DNA from: Fredinandcohnia quinoae
GTDB lineage: Bacteria > Bacillota > Bacilli > Bacillales > Bacillaceae_L
DNA length: 64,000 nt
Assembly (NCBI RefSeq): GCF_022427965.1
Contig: NZ_JAKTTI010000013.1
Span: 1 to 64,000, forward strand
Reading direction: 5' to 3'
A program made the translations under genes and the position numbers. Below the pieces are notes generated by a model that worked only from the letters and a program-made list of their open reading frames with translations, ran no database searches and was not told where the DNA came from. Position 1 is the stretch's first letter. Each line of letters opens with the position of its first letter. Of the stretch, positions 48,547-58,126 are shown piece after piece.

Positions 48547-49474
48547 GGAATACCCACCTCTTTCTTGCAACCCATTGGATGAGTGTAAAGAATAAAATGA
48601 TTATAAATAATACGAGTGCAATCGCTGACGCATAACCAAAGTCAAACAGTCTAAAAGCATTTTCCCATATATAGTAGACTAATACCTTAGTATGATTGCC
48701 TGGTCCTCCATTGGTCATCACATAGATTTGACCGAATACCTTCATTGACCCAATGACCGTTAAAATTAACGTTAAAAAGACCGTAGGTGTAATCATTGGT
48801 AATGTAACATGCCAGAATTGCTTTCCTTTATTCGCCCCATCTAAATATGAAGCTTCATATAAGTTTTTATCAACCTGCTGTAATGCCGCCAAGAATAAAA
48901 CCATATTTAGGCCGACATTTTTCAAAGCGCTAACAACGACAACGGCTCCCATTGCTAAATTTGGATCATATAACCAAGCAGGGCCATCAATTCCAAAAAC
49001 GGCCAGAATTTGGTTAATAAAACCTTCCTCTGTACCAAACATATACTTCCAAATAATTGACCAAACGACAATCGAAGTCATGACCGGTATAAAAATTGCC
49101 GTTCTAAAGAGGCCGATTCCTGGAAGATTACGCTGTAGTAGAAGAGCTAATAATAAGGCCAATACAATATTAATTGGAACAAGTCCAGCTGTGAAAAGAA
49201 GCGTATTTTTTAATACAACCCAGAAGTCAGGATCATTGACTAACCGCTCATAGTTTTCCACCCCAATAAAATTAGGATCCCCAAGAAGCTGCCAATCTGT
49301 AAAACTAATATAAAGGGAATAGACTAAAGGGAATAACATGACTAAGAGGAAGCCAAGTACCATTGGACTAACAAATAAATATCCGTAAAATGATTCGCTC
49401 CCTAAAAACCTTCGTCGCCTTTTGACACCTTTTTTCGGTAGGCTCTTCATTGTTTGTATGTTTGTTTCCAACAC
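48536..49474 (-). CDS. Carbohydrate ABC transporter permease (MalF/UgpA-like)
   Basis: A protein of 312 residues with six helices; the EAA loop is NLYEASYLDGANKGKQFWHVTLP. It pairs with the following permease and needs an outside ATPase (no ATPase gene in this operon; MsmX-type sharing is usual in Bacillus). It starts with TTG behind GGAGGTAGGAG. Confidence 0.92.
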   Translation of the reverse strand: MLETNIQTMKSLPKKGVKRRRRFLGSESFYGYLFVSPMVLGFLLVMLFPLVYSLYISFTDWQLLGDPNFIGVENYERLVNDPDFWVVLKNTLLFTAGLVPINIVLALLLALLLQRNLPGIGLFRTAIFIPVMTSIVVWSIIWKYMFGTEEGFINQILAVFGIDGPAWLYDPNLAMGAVVVVSALKNVGLNMVLFLAALQQVDKNLYEASYLDGANKGKQFWHVTLPMITPTVFLTLILTVIGSMKVFGQIYVMTNGGPGNHTKVLVYYIWENAFRLFDFGYASAIALVLFIIILFFTLIQWVARKRWVFHEE

Positions 49475-49485
49475 TCCTACCTCCT

Positions 49486-50187
49486 CTACAATGTGTCAAT
49501 TGCATTTCTAAATGATGAAATGGTTTTAACGATACTTGCTTCACTTTTCCCGATGACAATTGCCCCGAGCATAACTGCCTTAACTCCTGCCTTATGAAGT
49601 AAGGGAATATCAGTAGCTACTAGCTTTCTTTGGGATGGAACAAGAACTGGAACATCGACATTTTGGACGAGGGAGTTATAAGCAAGTACGTCCTTAAACG
49701 TCAACGGCATTCCGTATTCTTCACCTGGAATAATTGACGCTTCAAGTGCTGAAACACCTAAATGCTTTACATTTCCTAATTGACCTTTGTCATACTCACT
49801 CGTAATTGCAAATGTCTTCTCAATCCCGTCAAGTGCTAGCATCCAGCTCGGCTTATGATGAGCATAAATAGAGTAAAAATTGAAGCCGATTTTGAGCAGT
49901 TGTTCCATTTCAGTTTCTTTTATATCTTCAAATGAGCCACTTGGAACAATACCAAGTGGTCCAGAAAATTCATCCCTAATCTTGCAAAAGACCTCTTCAT
50001 AGGACTCAACCGAAGCAAAACGATTTCCGGATGCTCGATGTTCGACATTTACATGCAATTTGACAGCATCGACTCCCGCATGAATTGCTGCCTTTGCTAA
50101 GTCTAGTCGATTTTCTGGTAAACTCACAATTAATGTCAGCTTATTTTCTAGTAGATTTTGTTTTAATGATGCGGTCACATGATTCAC
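49486..50187 (-). CDS. TIM-barrel protein of unknown function in the sugar operon
   Basis: A protein of 233 residues that I do not know by name. It has a TIM-barrel look: LIVSLPENRLDLAKAAIHAG, AVKLHVNVEH, GPLGIVPSG, VPVLVPSQRKL and AGVKAVMLGAIVIG at the end with a typical phosphate-binding GAI. It is probably a lyase or aldolase acting on the imported compound, but that is only an inference from neighbours. It lies between the binding protein and the permeases. AAATGTCG... no other strong motif is seen. Confidence 0.65.
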   Translation of the reverse strand: MNHVTASLKQNLLENKLTLIVSLPENRLDLAKAAIHAGVDAVKLHVNVEHRASGNRFASVESYEEVFCKIRDEFSGPLGIVPSGSFEDIKETEMEQLLKIGFNFYSIYAHHKPSWMLALDGIEKTFAITSEYDKGQLGNVKHLGVSALEASIIPGEEYGMPLTFKDVLAYNSLVQNVDVPVLVPSQRKLVATDIPLLHKAGVKAVMLGAIVIGKSEASIVKTISSFRNAIDTL

Positions 50188-50225
50188 CCCTAATCAAATG
50201 CGCCTTGGCGAATTTGCCCCTAGTT

Positions 50226-50272
50226 TTTTTCAAAAGGTAAGCGGTTAAGCCTGTTTCAGGTTAACCGCTACC
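50226..50272 (-). terminator. Hairpin between the binding protein and TIM-barrel genes
   Basis: AGCGGTTAA...CCTG and CAGG...TTAACCGCT form a long stem with a T-rich tail on the minus strand. It may act as a partial terminator that keeps the binding protein more abundant than the rest. Confidence 0.7.
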
Positions 50273-50279
50273 CTATTCT

Positions 50280-51566
50280 TTATTTCATCAATGGATCTAT
50301 TTTCTCTTCCATCCCTTTTAAAATTTCCTCTGGTTTCTTCAATTGTCCAAATAATTCATCAAAGCCAAATTGAATTGCGTTGTCAATTTTTTGCCAATTT
50401 TTATGCCCAGCTTGAAGTCTGGCATTATCCATTTCATCTATTACTGCTCTTTGAATGCTCTCAACCGGCGGATTGTTTGGTTGATTAACAAATTCATCTG
50501 AGCTTAGTACCGACTCACGTGGAGGTACGAAGAAAGTAGACGTTGCTGTAATGCCTTCTTGACTTGTAAAGAATTTTAGAAGTTCCTTTGCTTCCTCTGG
50601 GTGCTTAGATCCTTTGAATAATCCATAGCCCGCTTGACCTAGCATCGGATATCTACCTTCAGGGCCCTCTGGAAGAGGAGCAATATCCCATTCAAAATCT
50701 TGTACATTACGTGCAGCAGATACATAACTGTATACATCAAAGAACATTCCAATTTTTCCAGATTCAAAGCTTACTTGTTCACCCGCTTTTGGATGTGATG
50801 AATCTTTGAACATCATGCGATCAAGCATTTTTAAGGATTCTACACCTTCAGGGCTATTCCAAGTAAACTCGGTTTGATCCTTATTAAATAAATCCCCACC
50901 GTAGCCCCAAGTATGTGATAACAATGCAATCCACGTATTCCAGTCACGGAAGAAGTTGGCACCATAGACTCCATCTGAAGAGATGGCTTTTGCTGATTTT
51001 TCAAATTGCTCCCAATTCCAAGTTCCTGCTGCTACATGTTCATTTGGTGTCTTCTCCCCAGCTTTTACAAACAGGTCTTTGTTATAAAACATTACCATTG
51101 GAGGAGTTGAGAACGGAATTCCTAATAATTTATCATCCTTCTCAAACAATTCTAAGGTAGACGGGAAAAAGTCATCCATGTTATACTCTGCGTCATCTTT
51201 AAAAGAAGTAACATCATCTAACAAGTCATTGTCCATAAATTGAGGCACCATACGCTCTGCAACCCATCCAACATCAGGCAACTCTCTACCAGCAGCTAAA
51301 ACTGTAATTTTTTGCTGATAATCTGGAAATGGAACGCTTTCCATTTTCACTTTAATGTTTGGATGCTTTTCATTAAACTTTGCAATTAACTTGTTGTACA
51401 CTTCTTGGTGTGCCTCACTTCCCCACATCATGAAGGTCAACTCAACCTTTTTATCTTTGTCCGTTGAGCCTTTATCCTTTGATCCCGAATCAGCATCCTT
51501 GCTGCTACACGCTGCTGAAAACGCTATCAATAGGATGGCTAAAAAAATAATTCCAAGCTTTTTCAT
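50280..51566 (-). CDS. Sugar ABC transporter substrate-binding lipoprotein
   Basis: A protein of 428 residues with a lipobox (FSAACSSKD, Cys near 20), a Lys/Asp/Ser-rich linker and a family 1 solute-binding fold: VELTFMMWGSEAHQE, KFNEKHPNIKVKMESV, GIPFSTPPMVMFYNKDLF and a C-terminal NPPVESIQRAVIDEM region. The ligand is unknown. It is downstream of the regulator genes, which likely control it. Confidence 0.9.
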   Translation of the reverse strand: MKKLGIIFLAILLIAFSAACSSKDADSGSKDKGSTDKDKKVELTFMMWGSEAHQEVYNKLIAKFNEKHPNIKVKMESVPFPDYQQKITVLAAGRELPDVGWVAERMVPQFMDNDLLDDVTSFKDDAEYNMDDFFPSTLELFEKDDKLLGIPFSTPPMVMFYNKDLFVKAGEKTPNEHVAAGTWNWEQFEKSAKAISSDGVYGANFFRDWNTWIALLSHTWGYGGDLFNKDQTEFTWNSPEGVESLKMLDRMMFKDSSHPKAGEQVSFESGKIGMFFDVYSYVSAARNVQDFEWDIAPLPEGPEGRYPMLGQAGYGLFKGSKHPEEAKELLKFFTSQEGITATSTFFVPPRESVLSSDEFVNQPNNPPVESIQRAVIDEMDNARLQAGHKNWQKIDNAIQFGFDELFGQLKKPEEILKGMEEKIDPLMK

Positions 51567-51669
51567 TGTTTGTAATCCCTCCCTTTGTTTTTTATTCTAA
51601 TGAAAAAGCCTAGTTAAAAATATCCTCTCAAAACGAGATATGGTTCGTTAATCATATATATTAAGAATG

Positions 51670-52371
51670 TTAAGATAATTTACGGAATTGTACAGGTGTC
51701 ATTCCTATCTCCTGCTTAAAGATGGTCATAAAGTGTTTTGGACTTTTATAGCCCGATAGCCTGGCAACCTCATAAACTTTTAAAGTAGTATCCTTTAATA
51801 ATTTTTTTGCGCGCTTGAGACGTACTTCGGTGATATATTCTGTAAACGTCTGATCAAGCTCAGATTTAAATAAATGTCCAACATACTGCGGGTTTAGATA
51901 GACGTATTCGGCAATATGCTTTAACGTAATTTCATGACTGAGGTGATCGTCAATGTACTGTAGAATTCTTTGAAATTGCTTCGAGGTTTCAGTCATTTCA
52001 ATTGTTGGTTCCTTAAAAATCCTAGAAATCGTCTCCGATAGCTCAATTCGATTAATTGGTTTTAAAAGATAATCGGTAATCCCATATCGCAAAGCTGTTC
52101 TCGCGTATTCAAAGTCACTATGCCCACTTAAAATAATGATAGGAACCTCTTCAGAAACCTGTCTAACCTTTGATGTAAATGTAAGTCCATCCATGCTCCC
52201 CATTCGAATATCAGTGATAATTAAATGTGGCATGTGCTGGTGAACCATTGAGATTCCCTCTTCACCACTTTTGGCTTCGACCACCTGAAATCCACCAATT
52301 ACTTGCTCTAATAAAACCTTAAGACCTTGTCTAATAATGCCTTCATCTTCAACAACTAATATCTCCTTCAA
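51670..52371 (-). CDS. YesN-like response regulator with AraC DNA-binding domain
   Basis: A protein of 233 residues. The receiver domain has VVEDEGIIRQ and the phospho-acceptor LIITDIRMGSMDG. The C-terminal AraC-type domain has two helix-turn-helix units (IAEYVYLNPQYVGHLF and VARLSGYKSPKHFMTIFKQE). It is shorter than typical YesN proteins (about 360), lacking the middle region. It is the partner of the sensor gene upstream. Confidence 0.92.
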   Translation of the reverse strand: MKEILVVEDEGIIRQGLKVLLEQVIGGFQVVEAKSGEEGISMVHQHMPHLIITDIRMGSMDGLTFTSKVRQVSEEVPIIILSGHSDFEYARTALRYGITDYLLKPINRIELSETISRIFKEPTIEMTETSKQFQRILQYIDDHLSHEITLKHIAEYVYLNPQYVGHLFKSELDQTFTEYITEVRLKRAKKLLKDTTLKVYEVARLSGYKSPKHFMTIFKQEIGMTPVQFRKLS

Positions 52372-52398
52372 TTTTTCCGCCCTCCATTTTCTTGTGCT

Positions 52399-54231
52399 TC
52401 ATGGTGTTATCGAAGTAAAAATCTGTAAATCTGCTTCGTCTGTTCTATACCGAATTGGCAATGTCAGTGATACAGAAAAGCCTTTTTGTTCTTGTCCTTT
52501 AATTTTTATTCCATATTGGTTTCCGTATAAAAGTTGTATCCGTCCATGTACATTTGATAATGCAATACCGTTATGTTTTTCCGTTGAAGAGCTTTGTTGT
52601 GTTTCAATGAGCGTTTTAAGCTTTGTTAATTGTTCCAGTGTCACACCTTGTCCATTATCAGTAATTTCGATTTTTAATAACTGATTTTCAGTATATACCT
52701 TAATCGAAATATGTCCGCCTTGTTTAAAAATTCCATGAATAATCGCATTCTCTACAAGCGGCTGAAGAACTAGCTTGGGTAGTAATACATGTTGTGAGCC
52801 TTCCTCAATTTCTTCCCGGTACTGGAGCTCTTCTCCCATTCTTACCTTTTGAATTGCGAGATATGAATGAATAAATGCCAATTCCTCATCTAATGTTACT
52901 ACCTTGGAAGAGTTATCAATTGTATATCGTAATAACCGCCCAAGTGATGAAACCATATCAGAGACGTCAAGGTTTCCATTTGTAATCGCTAGCATATTGA
53001 TTGATTCCAAAGTATTGTATAAAAAATGCGGGTTCATTTGACTTTGAAGGGCCCTGATTTCGGCATCCTTTTCTCGTAAACCTGTTTTATACACCTCTGA
53101 AACAAGACGGTCAATTTCATTAATCATATGATTAAAGCCTGTTCCCAGCTGTCCGATTTCATCATTTGAGGAAATGATAACCCTTTGTGCAAGGTTGCCC
53201 TTTTTCACATTATCCATCGCATCTCGTAAGCGATGGATTGAGCTTACAAGTGGCTTTGAGAGAATAAGACCAAGAAGTAAGGAAACTAGCATTCCAAGAA
53301 AAATAACAAGGATAATAAGTTTTTTTACATTATTAACTTCGCTAAAGATAGTTGAATGTGGTGTCAACATAATTGTTTTTACACCTGAATAGGATGATTG
53401 ATTATAGACCATCATGTAATCGGTGCCATTAATCGGGATATTTGTATAGTTTCTAACTTTAATTGTTTCTAACTCTGAAAGAAAGGATTGCTCAATAATT
53501 TTATCCTCTTTATTCGGGTATATGAATTGGTTATCCTGGTCCACAATAAAAATATGACTTTTGCTGTTTGGATTACTTACAATTTCATTAATTAAGTCCT
53601 GTTTCAAATCAATTTTAATCATTCCAAGTGGCTCATAGGTCGATGGATCCCTTATCAACCTCGCTACAGAAAAGACAGAAACATCCTTTTGGATGTAATA
53701 ATTCGGTTTATGCAAAGGGAGCAATACCCATTCTCCATCTGCTTTTTTAATTTTTTTCACCCAATCATTATTCGTCTCAAACACTTTTAACATGACTGTA
53801 TTTGAATCTAAATTACTAAAAATAGTCCCGTCATTCGCGAGAATATGAATCCCTTTTATCTCGTTTCTCATATGGATAAGACTCGAGATATATCTCCAAA
53901 GCTTAATCCTTTCTGACGCCGGGGGAAACGATGTACCTTCACTCGGTGCCTGGTGGCTTTTTAATATTTCCAAAACTTCCAGGTCATACAGTGGGGATAA
54001 TGAAATGATTTGCATCTCCTTAATATATCGATTTAAGTTTTGATTCATTTGATTAGCCAATTGGATTTGATATTCCTCAGTCCTTACCTGGCTAGACTTT
54101 GCAAATTGATAGTATGTAATACTTCCGAGAAGGGTAGCAGTGAGTATAATAAGCAGAGAGAATACGAGTATTAACTAAACTCGGTATGGGAGAGAGAGTA
54201 AGTAACTTCTTATCGTATTATTGATTTTCAT
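52399..54231 (-). pseudogene. YesM-like sensor histidine kinase interrupted by an in-frame TAG
   Basis: The continuous frame from 54060 encodes the sensor region, a second membrane helix near 250-270, a HAMP domain, a His-kinase region (QMNPHFLYNTLESINML, the phospho-His) and an ATPase domain (DNGQGVT). The true N-terminus lies upstream in the same frame: ATG at 54231 (MKINNTIRSYLLSLPYRV) then TAG at 54177-54175, and then a first membrane helix LILVFSLLIILTATLLGS. So the stop cuts the gene at codon 19. Full-length protein cannot be made without suppression. A sequencing error at this codon is possible. Confidence 0.8.
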
Positions 54232-54400
54232 GATTATTGGATTTCTCCTTATGTAGTGTGATATGTATTGCATTCTACATTTTTGATTGAAATCCTTTTT
54301 GGAAGTAGTTGGTGGAGTTAAAAGATTCTCCGATTGAAGAAGATAATACCAACTAGAAAAAATGTTTTCTATGGCCTTCTACAAACGGAGAGCCCAAAAC

Positions 54401-54949
54401 TTATCTTAAAAAATCTTTAGCCATAAAATAGGCATAAGCCGTAAATAATTGTGTGTTTATTTGATTTGATTTTATTGCTTCACCCATTGAATTGAAATCA
54501 ATTAGTCTAACGTTAATATCTTCAGTCTCGTCCAAGTTTTGGTCATACGCTTGAAAAGCATCTAACATAAGATATGTAATGATCTTATTTGATTGAGTAG
54601 CTGGATTAACCATGAAATCTCCTAATAAAATAGGTCTTTTCATTGAGATATACCCTGTTTCTTCTCTTACTTCCCTAATAATCCCTTCCTCATTCGATTC
54701 ATTTTCCTCAACTTTACCTGCAGGAATTTCTAGAAAGGTATCATTACCAGCGTAACGATATTGTTCTACGAGGACAATTTGATTTTCCTTTGTAATGACG
54801 ATCGCATTAACCCAATCAGAATATTCATTGACATAATAATCATCAATGATCGAACCATTAGGAAGCTGACATGTATCCCTTCTGATATTGCCGAAAGGTG
54901 TTTTAGATACATAAATTGAATCTAAGGTTTTCCATTTTTCCACAATCAT
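54401..54949 (-). CDS. Nudix hydrolase (ADP-ribose pyrophosphatase-like)
   Basis: A protein of 182 residues. The Nudix box runs from GKVEENES to REETGYI (about residues 78-100), with the REVREE core. The N-terminal region is like ADP-ribose pyrophosphatases (VEQYRYAGNDTFLEIPAGK). The substrate is probably ADP-ribose or another nucleoside diphosphate. It starts with ATG behind AAGGAG. Confidence 0.88.
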   Translation of the reverse strand: MIVEKWKTLDSIYVSKTPFGNIRRDTCQLPNGSIIDDYYVNEYSDWVNAIVITKENQIVLVEQYRYAGNDTFLEIPAGKVEENESNEEGIIREVREETGYISMKRPILLGDFMVNPATQSNKIITYLMLDAFQAYDQNLDETEDINVRLIDFNSMGEAIKSNQINTQLFTAYAYFMAKDFLR

Positions 54950-54962
54950 TCTCTCCTTAAAA

Positions 54963-55020
54963 AAATGAAAAGAGTTAGCTGCATTCCTGATTCAGAATCT
55001 AGTATGCTGCATAACTCTTA
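54963..55020 (-). terminator. Terminator of the kinase/phosphatase operon
   Basis: On the minus strand AAGAGTTA pairs with TAACTCTT with further pairs inside, followed by TTCATTTTT. It lies just after the FHA protein gene. Confidence 0.75.
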
Positions 55021-55063
55021 TTATTTCATATTCAACCATCAAAGTGCTATATAATTTCTAATA

Positions 55064-55651
55064 TTAGTCCCATTCAAAATGCTTACTACAAAAAGGGATA
55101 AATATTAATTTTGTTTTACCAATTTCAATCACATCGTACACTTGCAGCTCATCAGCCGTGATGACCTCTTCGTCATTTAAATAGACGAGTCCACGCGAAT
55201 CACCTGGATAAATGCGGAAGAGGCGTTTCTTTGGGCTATAGCTAATAATCGCATGATTTTCCCTTGAAATCGCCTCATCCCCGGAAATACAAATGTCCAT
55301 CTTCTCTGATCGGCCAATAAAGTTTCGTTCACTTCGAATTTTGTAGTCCTTTCCTTTATCTGGACCTTCGACACAAACTAACCAGCCGACTACCGGGTCA
55401 ATGCCAATTTCTTTACGGATGACTGCAATTGTTTTTCCATCATCATGTTGGCTAGTTGGAATTTTTGCAACAGTTTTACCTATTTCCGTACTAGCATTTG
55501 GGAAAATTGCTTGGGTTTTAGAAAGATCATCCTCAATCGTTGAACGTTTTGGCATTGTTACACCAAGATTTAAATCAATATTGACACCACAGTGTGGACA
55601 TAAGCTGTGCTTTATTTCATCATAATAATGACCATTTGAACATCTCTTCAT
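55064..55651 (-). CDS. Zinc-ribbon FHA-domain protein
   Basis: A protein of 195 residues. The N-terminus has a zinc-ribbon pattern (Cys4, Cys18, Cys21 with His8). A linker carries three Thr sites, T46, T60 and T74, each in KTxA context and spaced exactly 14 residues apart: KTQAI, KTVAK, KTIAV. The FHA domain (about 90-190) has FIGRSEKMDI, SRENHAII and a GLVYLND segment. By analogy with GarA/OdhI, the kinase encoded upstream may phosphorylate these Thr residues and the FHA domain may read them. The gene starts 3 bases after the kinase gene. Confidence 0.88.
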   Translation of the reverse strand: MKRCSNGHYYDEIKHSLCPHCGVNIDLNLGVTMPKRSTIEDDLSKTQAIFPNASTEIGKTVAKIPTSQHDDGKTIAVIRKEIGIDPVVGWLVCVEGPDKGKDYKIRSERNFIGRSEKMDICISGDEAISRENHAIISYSPKKRLFRIYPGDSRGLVYLNDEEVITADELQVYDVIEIGKTKLIFIPFCSKHFEWD

Positions 55652-55654
55652 GAC

Positions 55655-58105
55655 TTACCCTCCTACTTCCTCCGTCAAAGTAAAGAGCCATTTATACGTT
55701 CCGTCTGATCTAACAAAAGTATGGATTAACGTACTTTTTTGTGTCTTATTTTGACTTCCTGCGGTGTAAGAAAGATTCTGAACAACCTTAACCTTTGCCG
55801 AAGTTTCTTTAATTTCAAGAACCTCAATACTCTCATATACTAGTTTTATATGATCATATGCTGTAAAAAATTCGTTGAGGGCTTTTTCGGTAGTGTCATA
55901 TACTGATGAGTTAGGATCGATTGTACTTAAATAACCGGCAACATTTTCATCTTCAAAAGCTAGTGCATTTGCATAGAGTGTGATCTCTATCTCTTCCTTG
56001 TCAGTATAGGTTTTTGTTTCATTATTTTTATACATCTCTTCTATTTTTTCCATATCTGGATGTGTAAGATTTAACTTTCTGAAATACGTAAAATCTGCTA
56101 AAATTACGTCTTTGAATAGTTGTGTGTCATTGATCTTTTCATCCTTGTGTAATGTGTATAGGGCAACTGCTGAGTCAAATTGATTCGTAAATAAATAGGC
56201 ATTTGCAAGATTCGCTTTGAAAATGATTTTTTTTGAATCTAACTGAATGGCTTTTTCAGCTGAGGCTACTGCTTCATTTGGTAGAGCATTGACAAATTGA
56301 ATATACGACAAATCACCATAAGAATTAGCCAATTCAGCAAAGTCCTTTTGAAATACAGGGTCTTTAGTAAGCAAGTCTTCTAAAATAACAACGCTATTTT
56401 CGATGTCTACTAAGGCATATTCATGGTATCCGAGTATTCTTTTTACAAGTGATACATTTCGGTCCAATACTCCCATGGAATATTGAGCATCGAAATTTCC
56501 ATCCATCTCATAAATAACTTCTGCCATTTGTCTAGCTTGTAAATAGGATTTTAATGCTTCTAAATAGTTTTTCTGCTGATGTAGCGCATACCCTTTATCC
56601 CAATACTCATAGACAGCTTTAAGATGCTGTGATTTTATTGATTCTTCATCTAAAGGAAGTTCAATTCCTTTACTGACCTCGAGATTAATCTCATCCGTTT
56701 CTTTTATCATTTCTTCTGCTTTTACAGATTGGCTTGTAATGAAACCCTTCCTGATATATAGGCTGTCAACATAGGTAACATTTCCAAGCTTTAACCCTTC
56801 TTCTTGTAGTAAAGATTTTGCATCCTCAATCGAACTATTAACTAAATTTGGAACAGTAATCTCTTTGATTACTTCCTTTACAGGAGGGTCATGCTTTTTT
56901 TCGACGACTGGTGGGTTTTTGATAGGTTTTGTAGGTTCATCACCTACCTTCGAATTAAACAGTGATGTAATTCCAATAATCCCGATCGTTAGGAAAATTG
57001 CAGCTACAACCCCTCCACCAATCCATATCCATTTTGAACCTGCTTTTTTTTCTGAAGTTTTAAGTGGGGTGTACTTTTTTTCAAGGTATTTCATATCGTT
57101 CCCTGTGGGAACAGGTGTGGATTGTGGATGTTCATTCATATTATTTAGTAACTTCTGTTGAAATTCCTCCATTGTTTGATAACGGTCTGAAGCTTTAATC
57201 GATAGTGCTTTCATTAAAGCTGCTTCTGCATCTGCTGGAATGTCTATCCCTAATTGTGAAGGTGGAATCAAAGTATCTTCTTCTAAGCGGTCAAGGGACT
57301 CCGGGGGAACATGGCCTACCATTGCACGGTAAAAAGTGGCTGCCGTTGCATATACATCTGTCCATGGGCCTTGTTTACCTTTTGTACGATATTGTTCTTC
57401 AGGAGCAAAACCAGGTTTTAAAATAACTGATATGCTTTTACTAAACTCACTCATTGCATGACGAGCAGAGCCGAAATCTAACACCTTCACCTGTCCTTCA
57501 GACGTTATATAGATATTATCAGGGCTTATATCACGGTGTAATGTACCTGTTCGATGGACTTCCCTTAATGCATCCATAACCGGCAACATAATCATAAGTG
57601 AGGTTTGATAAGGGATTTTTCCACCTTGGGATTGTAAATATTGTTTGAAATCGATTCCTTCAAGATAATACATCACTAAATATGCAGTACCGTTTTCCCT
57701 AAAAAAATCACGAACTCCAACGATTCCAGGATGGTTGTTAAATTGTGCCAATGTTTTTGCTTCATCTAAAAAGCTCTTCAAGCCATTTTCAAAATGGGTT
57801 TCAAGTCCTCCTGTGAAGACAGAAACCATCGTTTGTTCAGGAGATCTTGTTGCAAAATCTCTCGGCATGTACTCCTTAAGCGCAAGCTTCATATCTAGGT
57901 TCAAATCATAAGCTAAATATGTGATCCCGAAGCCACCATGGCCAAGTACTCTGCCGAGGAGATATTTTTCATTCAAAATCGTACCTGGCGGCAAATGCTG
58001 GGGTGCTTCCGCGGGTGTTCCTTCAATCCATCCACAGTGGGGACAAACAGATTCTGTGCCTTTCTTTGCCATACACCCTAAACAAAGATGTTGATAATCC
58101 GCCAT
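55655..58105 (-). CDS. Membrane Ser/Thr protein kinase with zinc ribbon, one PASTA domain and TPR-like region
   Basis: A protein of 816 residues. It begins with a zinc ribbon (Cys8, 11, 21, 24). The kinase domain (about 42-315) has GHGGFGITYLA, Lys in LALKEY, HRDISPDNIYI and LDFGSAR, so the catalytic residues are intact. A membrane helix is near 357-381. Outside are one PASTA domain (VPNLVNSSIEDAKSLLQEEG), TPR-like helices (about 490-690), and a C-terminal NTF2-like region. Unlike PrkC it has a single PASTA domain and a large helical part. It is in one operon with two PP2C phosphatases, a protease and an FHA protein. Confidence 0.92.
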   Translation of the reverse strand: MADYQHLCLGCMAKKGTESVCPHCGWIEGTPAEAPQHLPPGTILNEKYLLGRVLGHGGFGITYLAYDLNLDMKLALKEYMPRDFATRSPEQTMVSVFTGGLETHFENGLKSFLDEAKTLAQFNNHPGIVGVRDFFRENGTAYLVMYYLEGIDFKQYLQSQGGKIPYQTSLMIMLPVMDALREVHRTGTLHRDISPDNIYITSEGQVKVLDFGSARHAMSEFSKSISVILKPGFAPEEQYRTKGKQGPWTDVYATAATFYRAMVGHVPPESLDRLEEDTLIPPSQLGIDIPADAEAALMKALSIKASDRYQTMEEFQQKLLNNMNEHPQSTPVPTGNDMKYLEKKYTPLKTSEKKAGSKWIWIGGGVVAAIFLTIGIIGITSLFNSKVGDEPTKPIKNPPVVEKKHDPPVKEVIKEITVPNLVNSSIEDAKSLLQEEGLKLGNVTYVDSLYIRKGFITSQSVKAEEMIKETDEINLEVSKGIELPLDEESIKSQHLKAVYEYWDKGYALHQQKNYLEALKSYLQARQMAEVIYEMDGNFDAQYSMGVLDRNVSLVKRILGYHEYALVDIENSVVILEDLLTKDPVFQKDFAELANSYGDLSYIQFVNALPNEAVASAEKAIQLDSKKIIFKANLANAYLFTNQFDSAVALYTLHKDEKINDTQLFKDVILADFTYFRKLNLTHPDMEKIEEMYKNNETKTYTDKEEIEITLYANALAFEDENVAGYLSTIDPNSSVYDTTEKALNEFFTAYDHIKLVYESIEVLEIKETSAKVKVVQNLSYTAGSQNKTQKSTLIHTFVRSDGTYKWLFTLTEEVGG

Positions 58106-58126
58106 TTTTTCACCTCATTTTATTAG

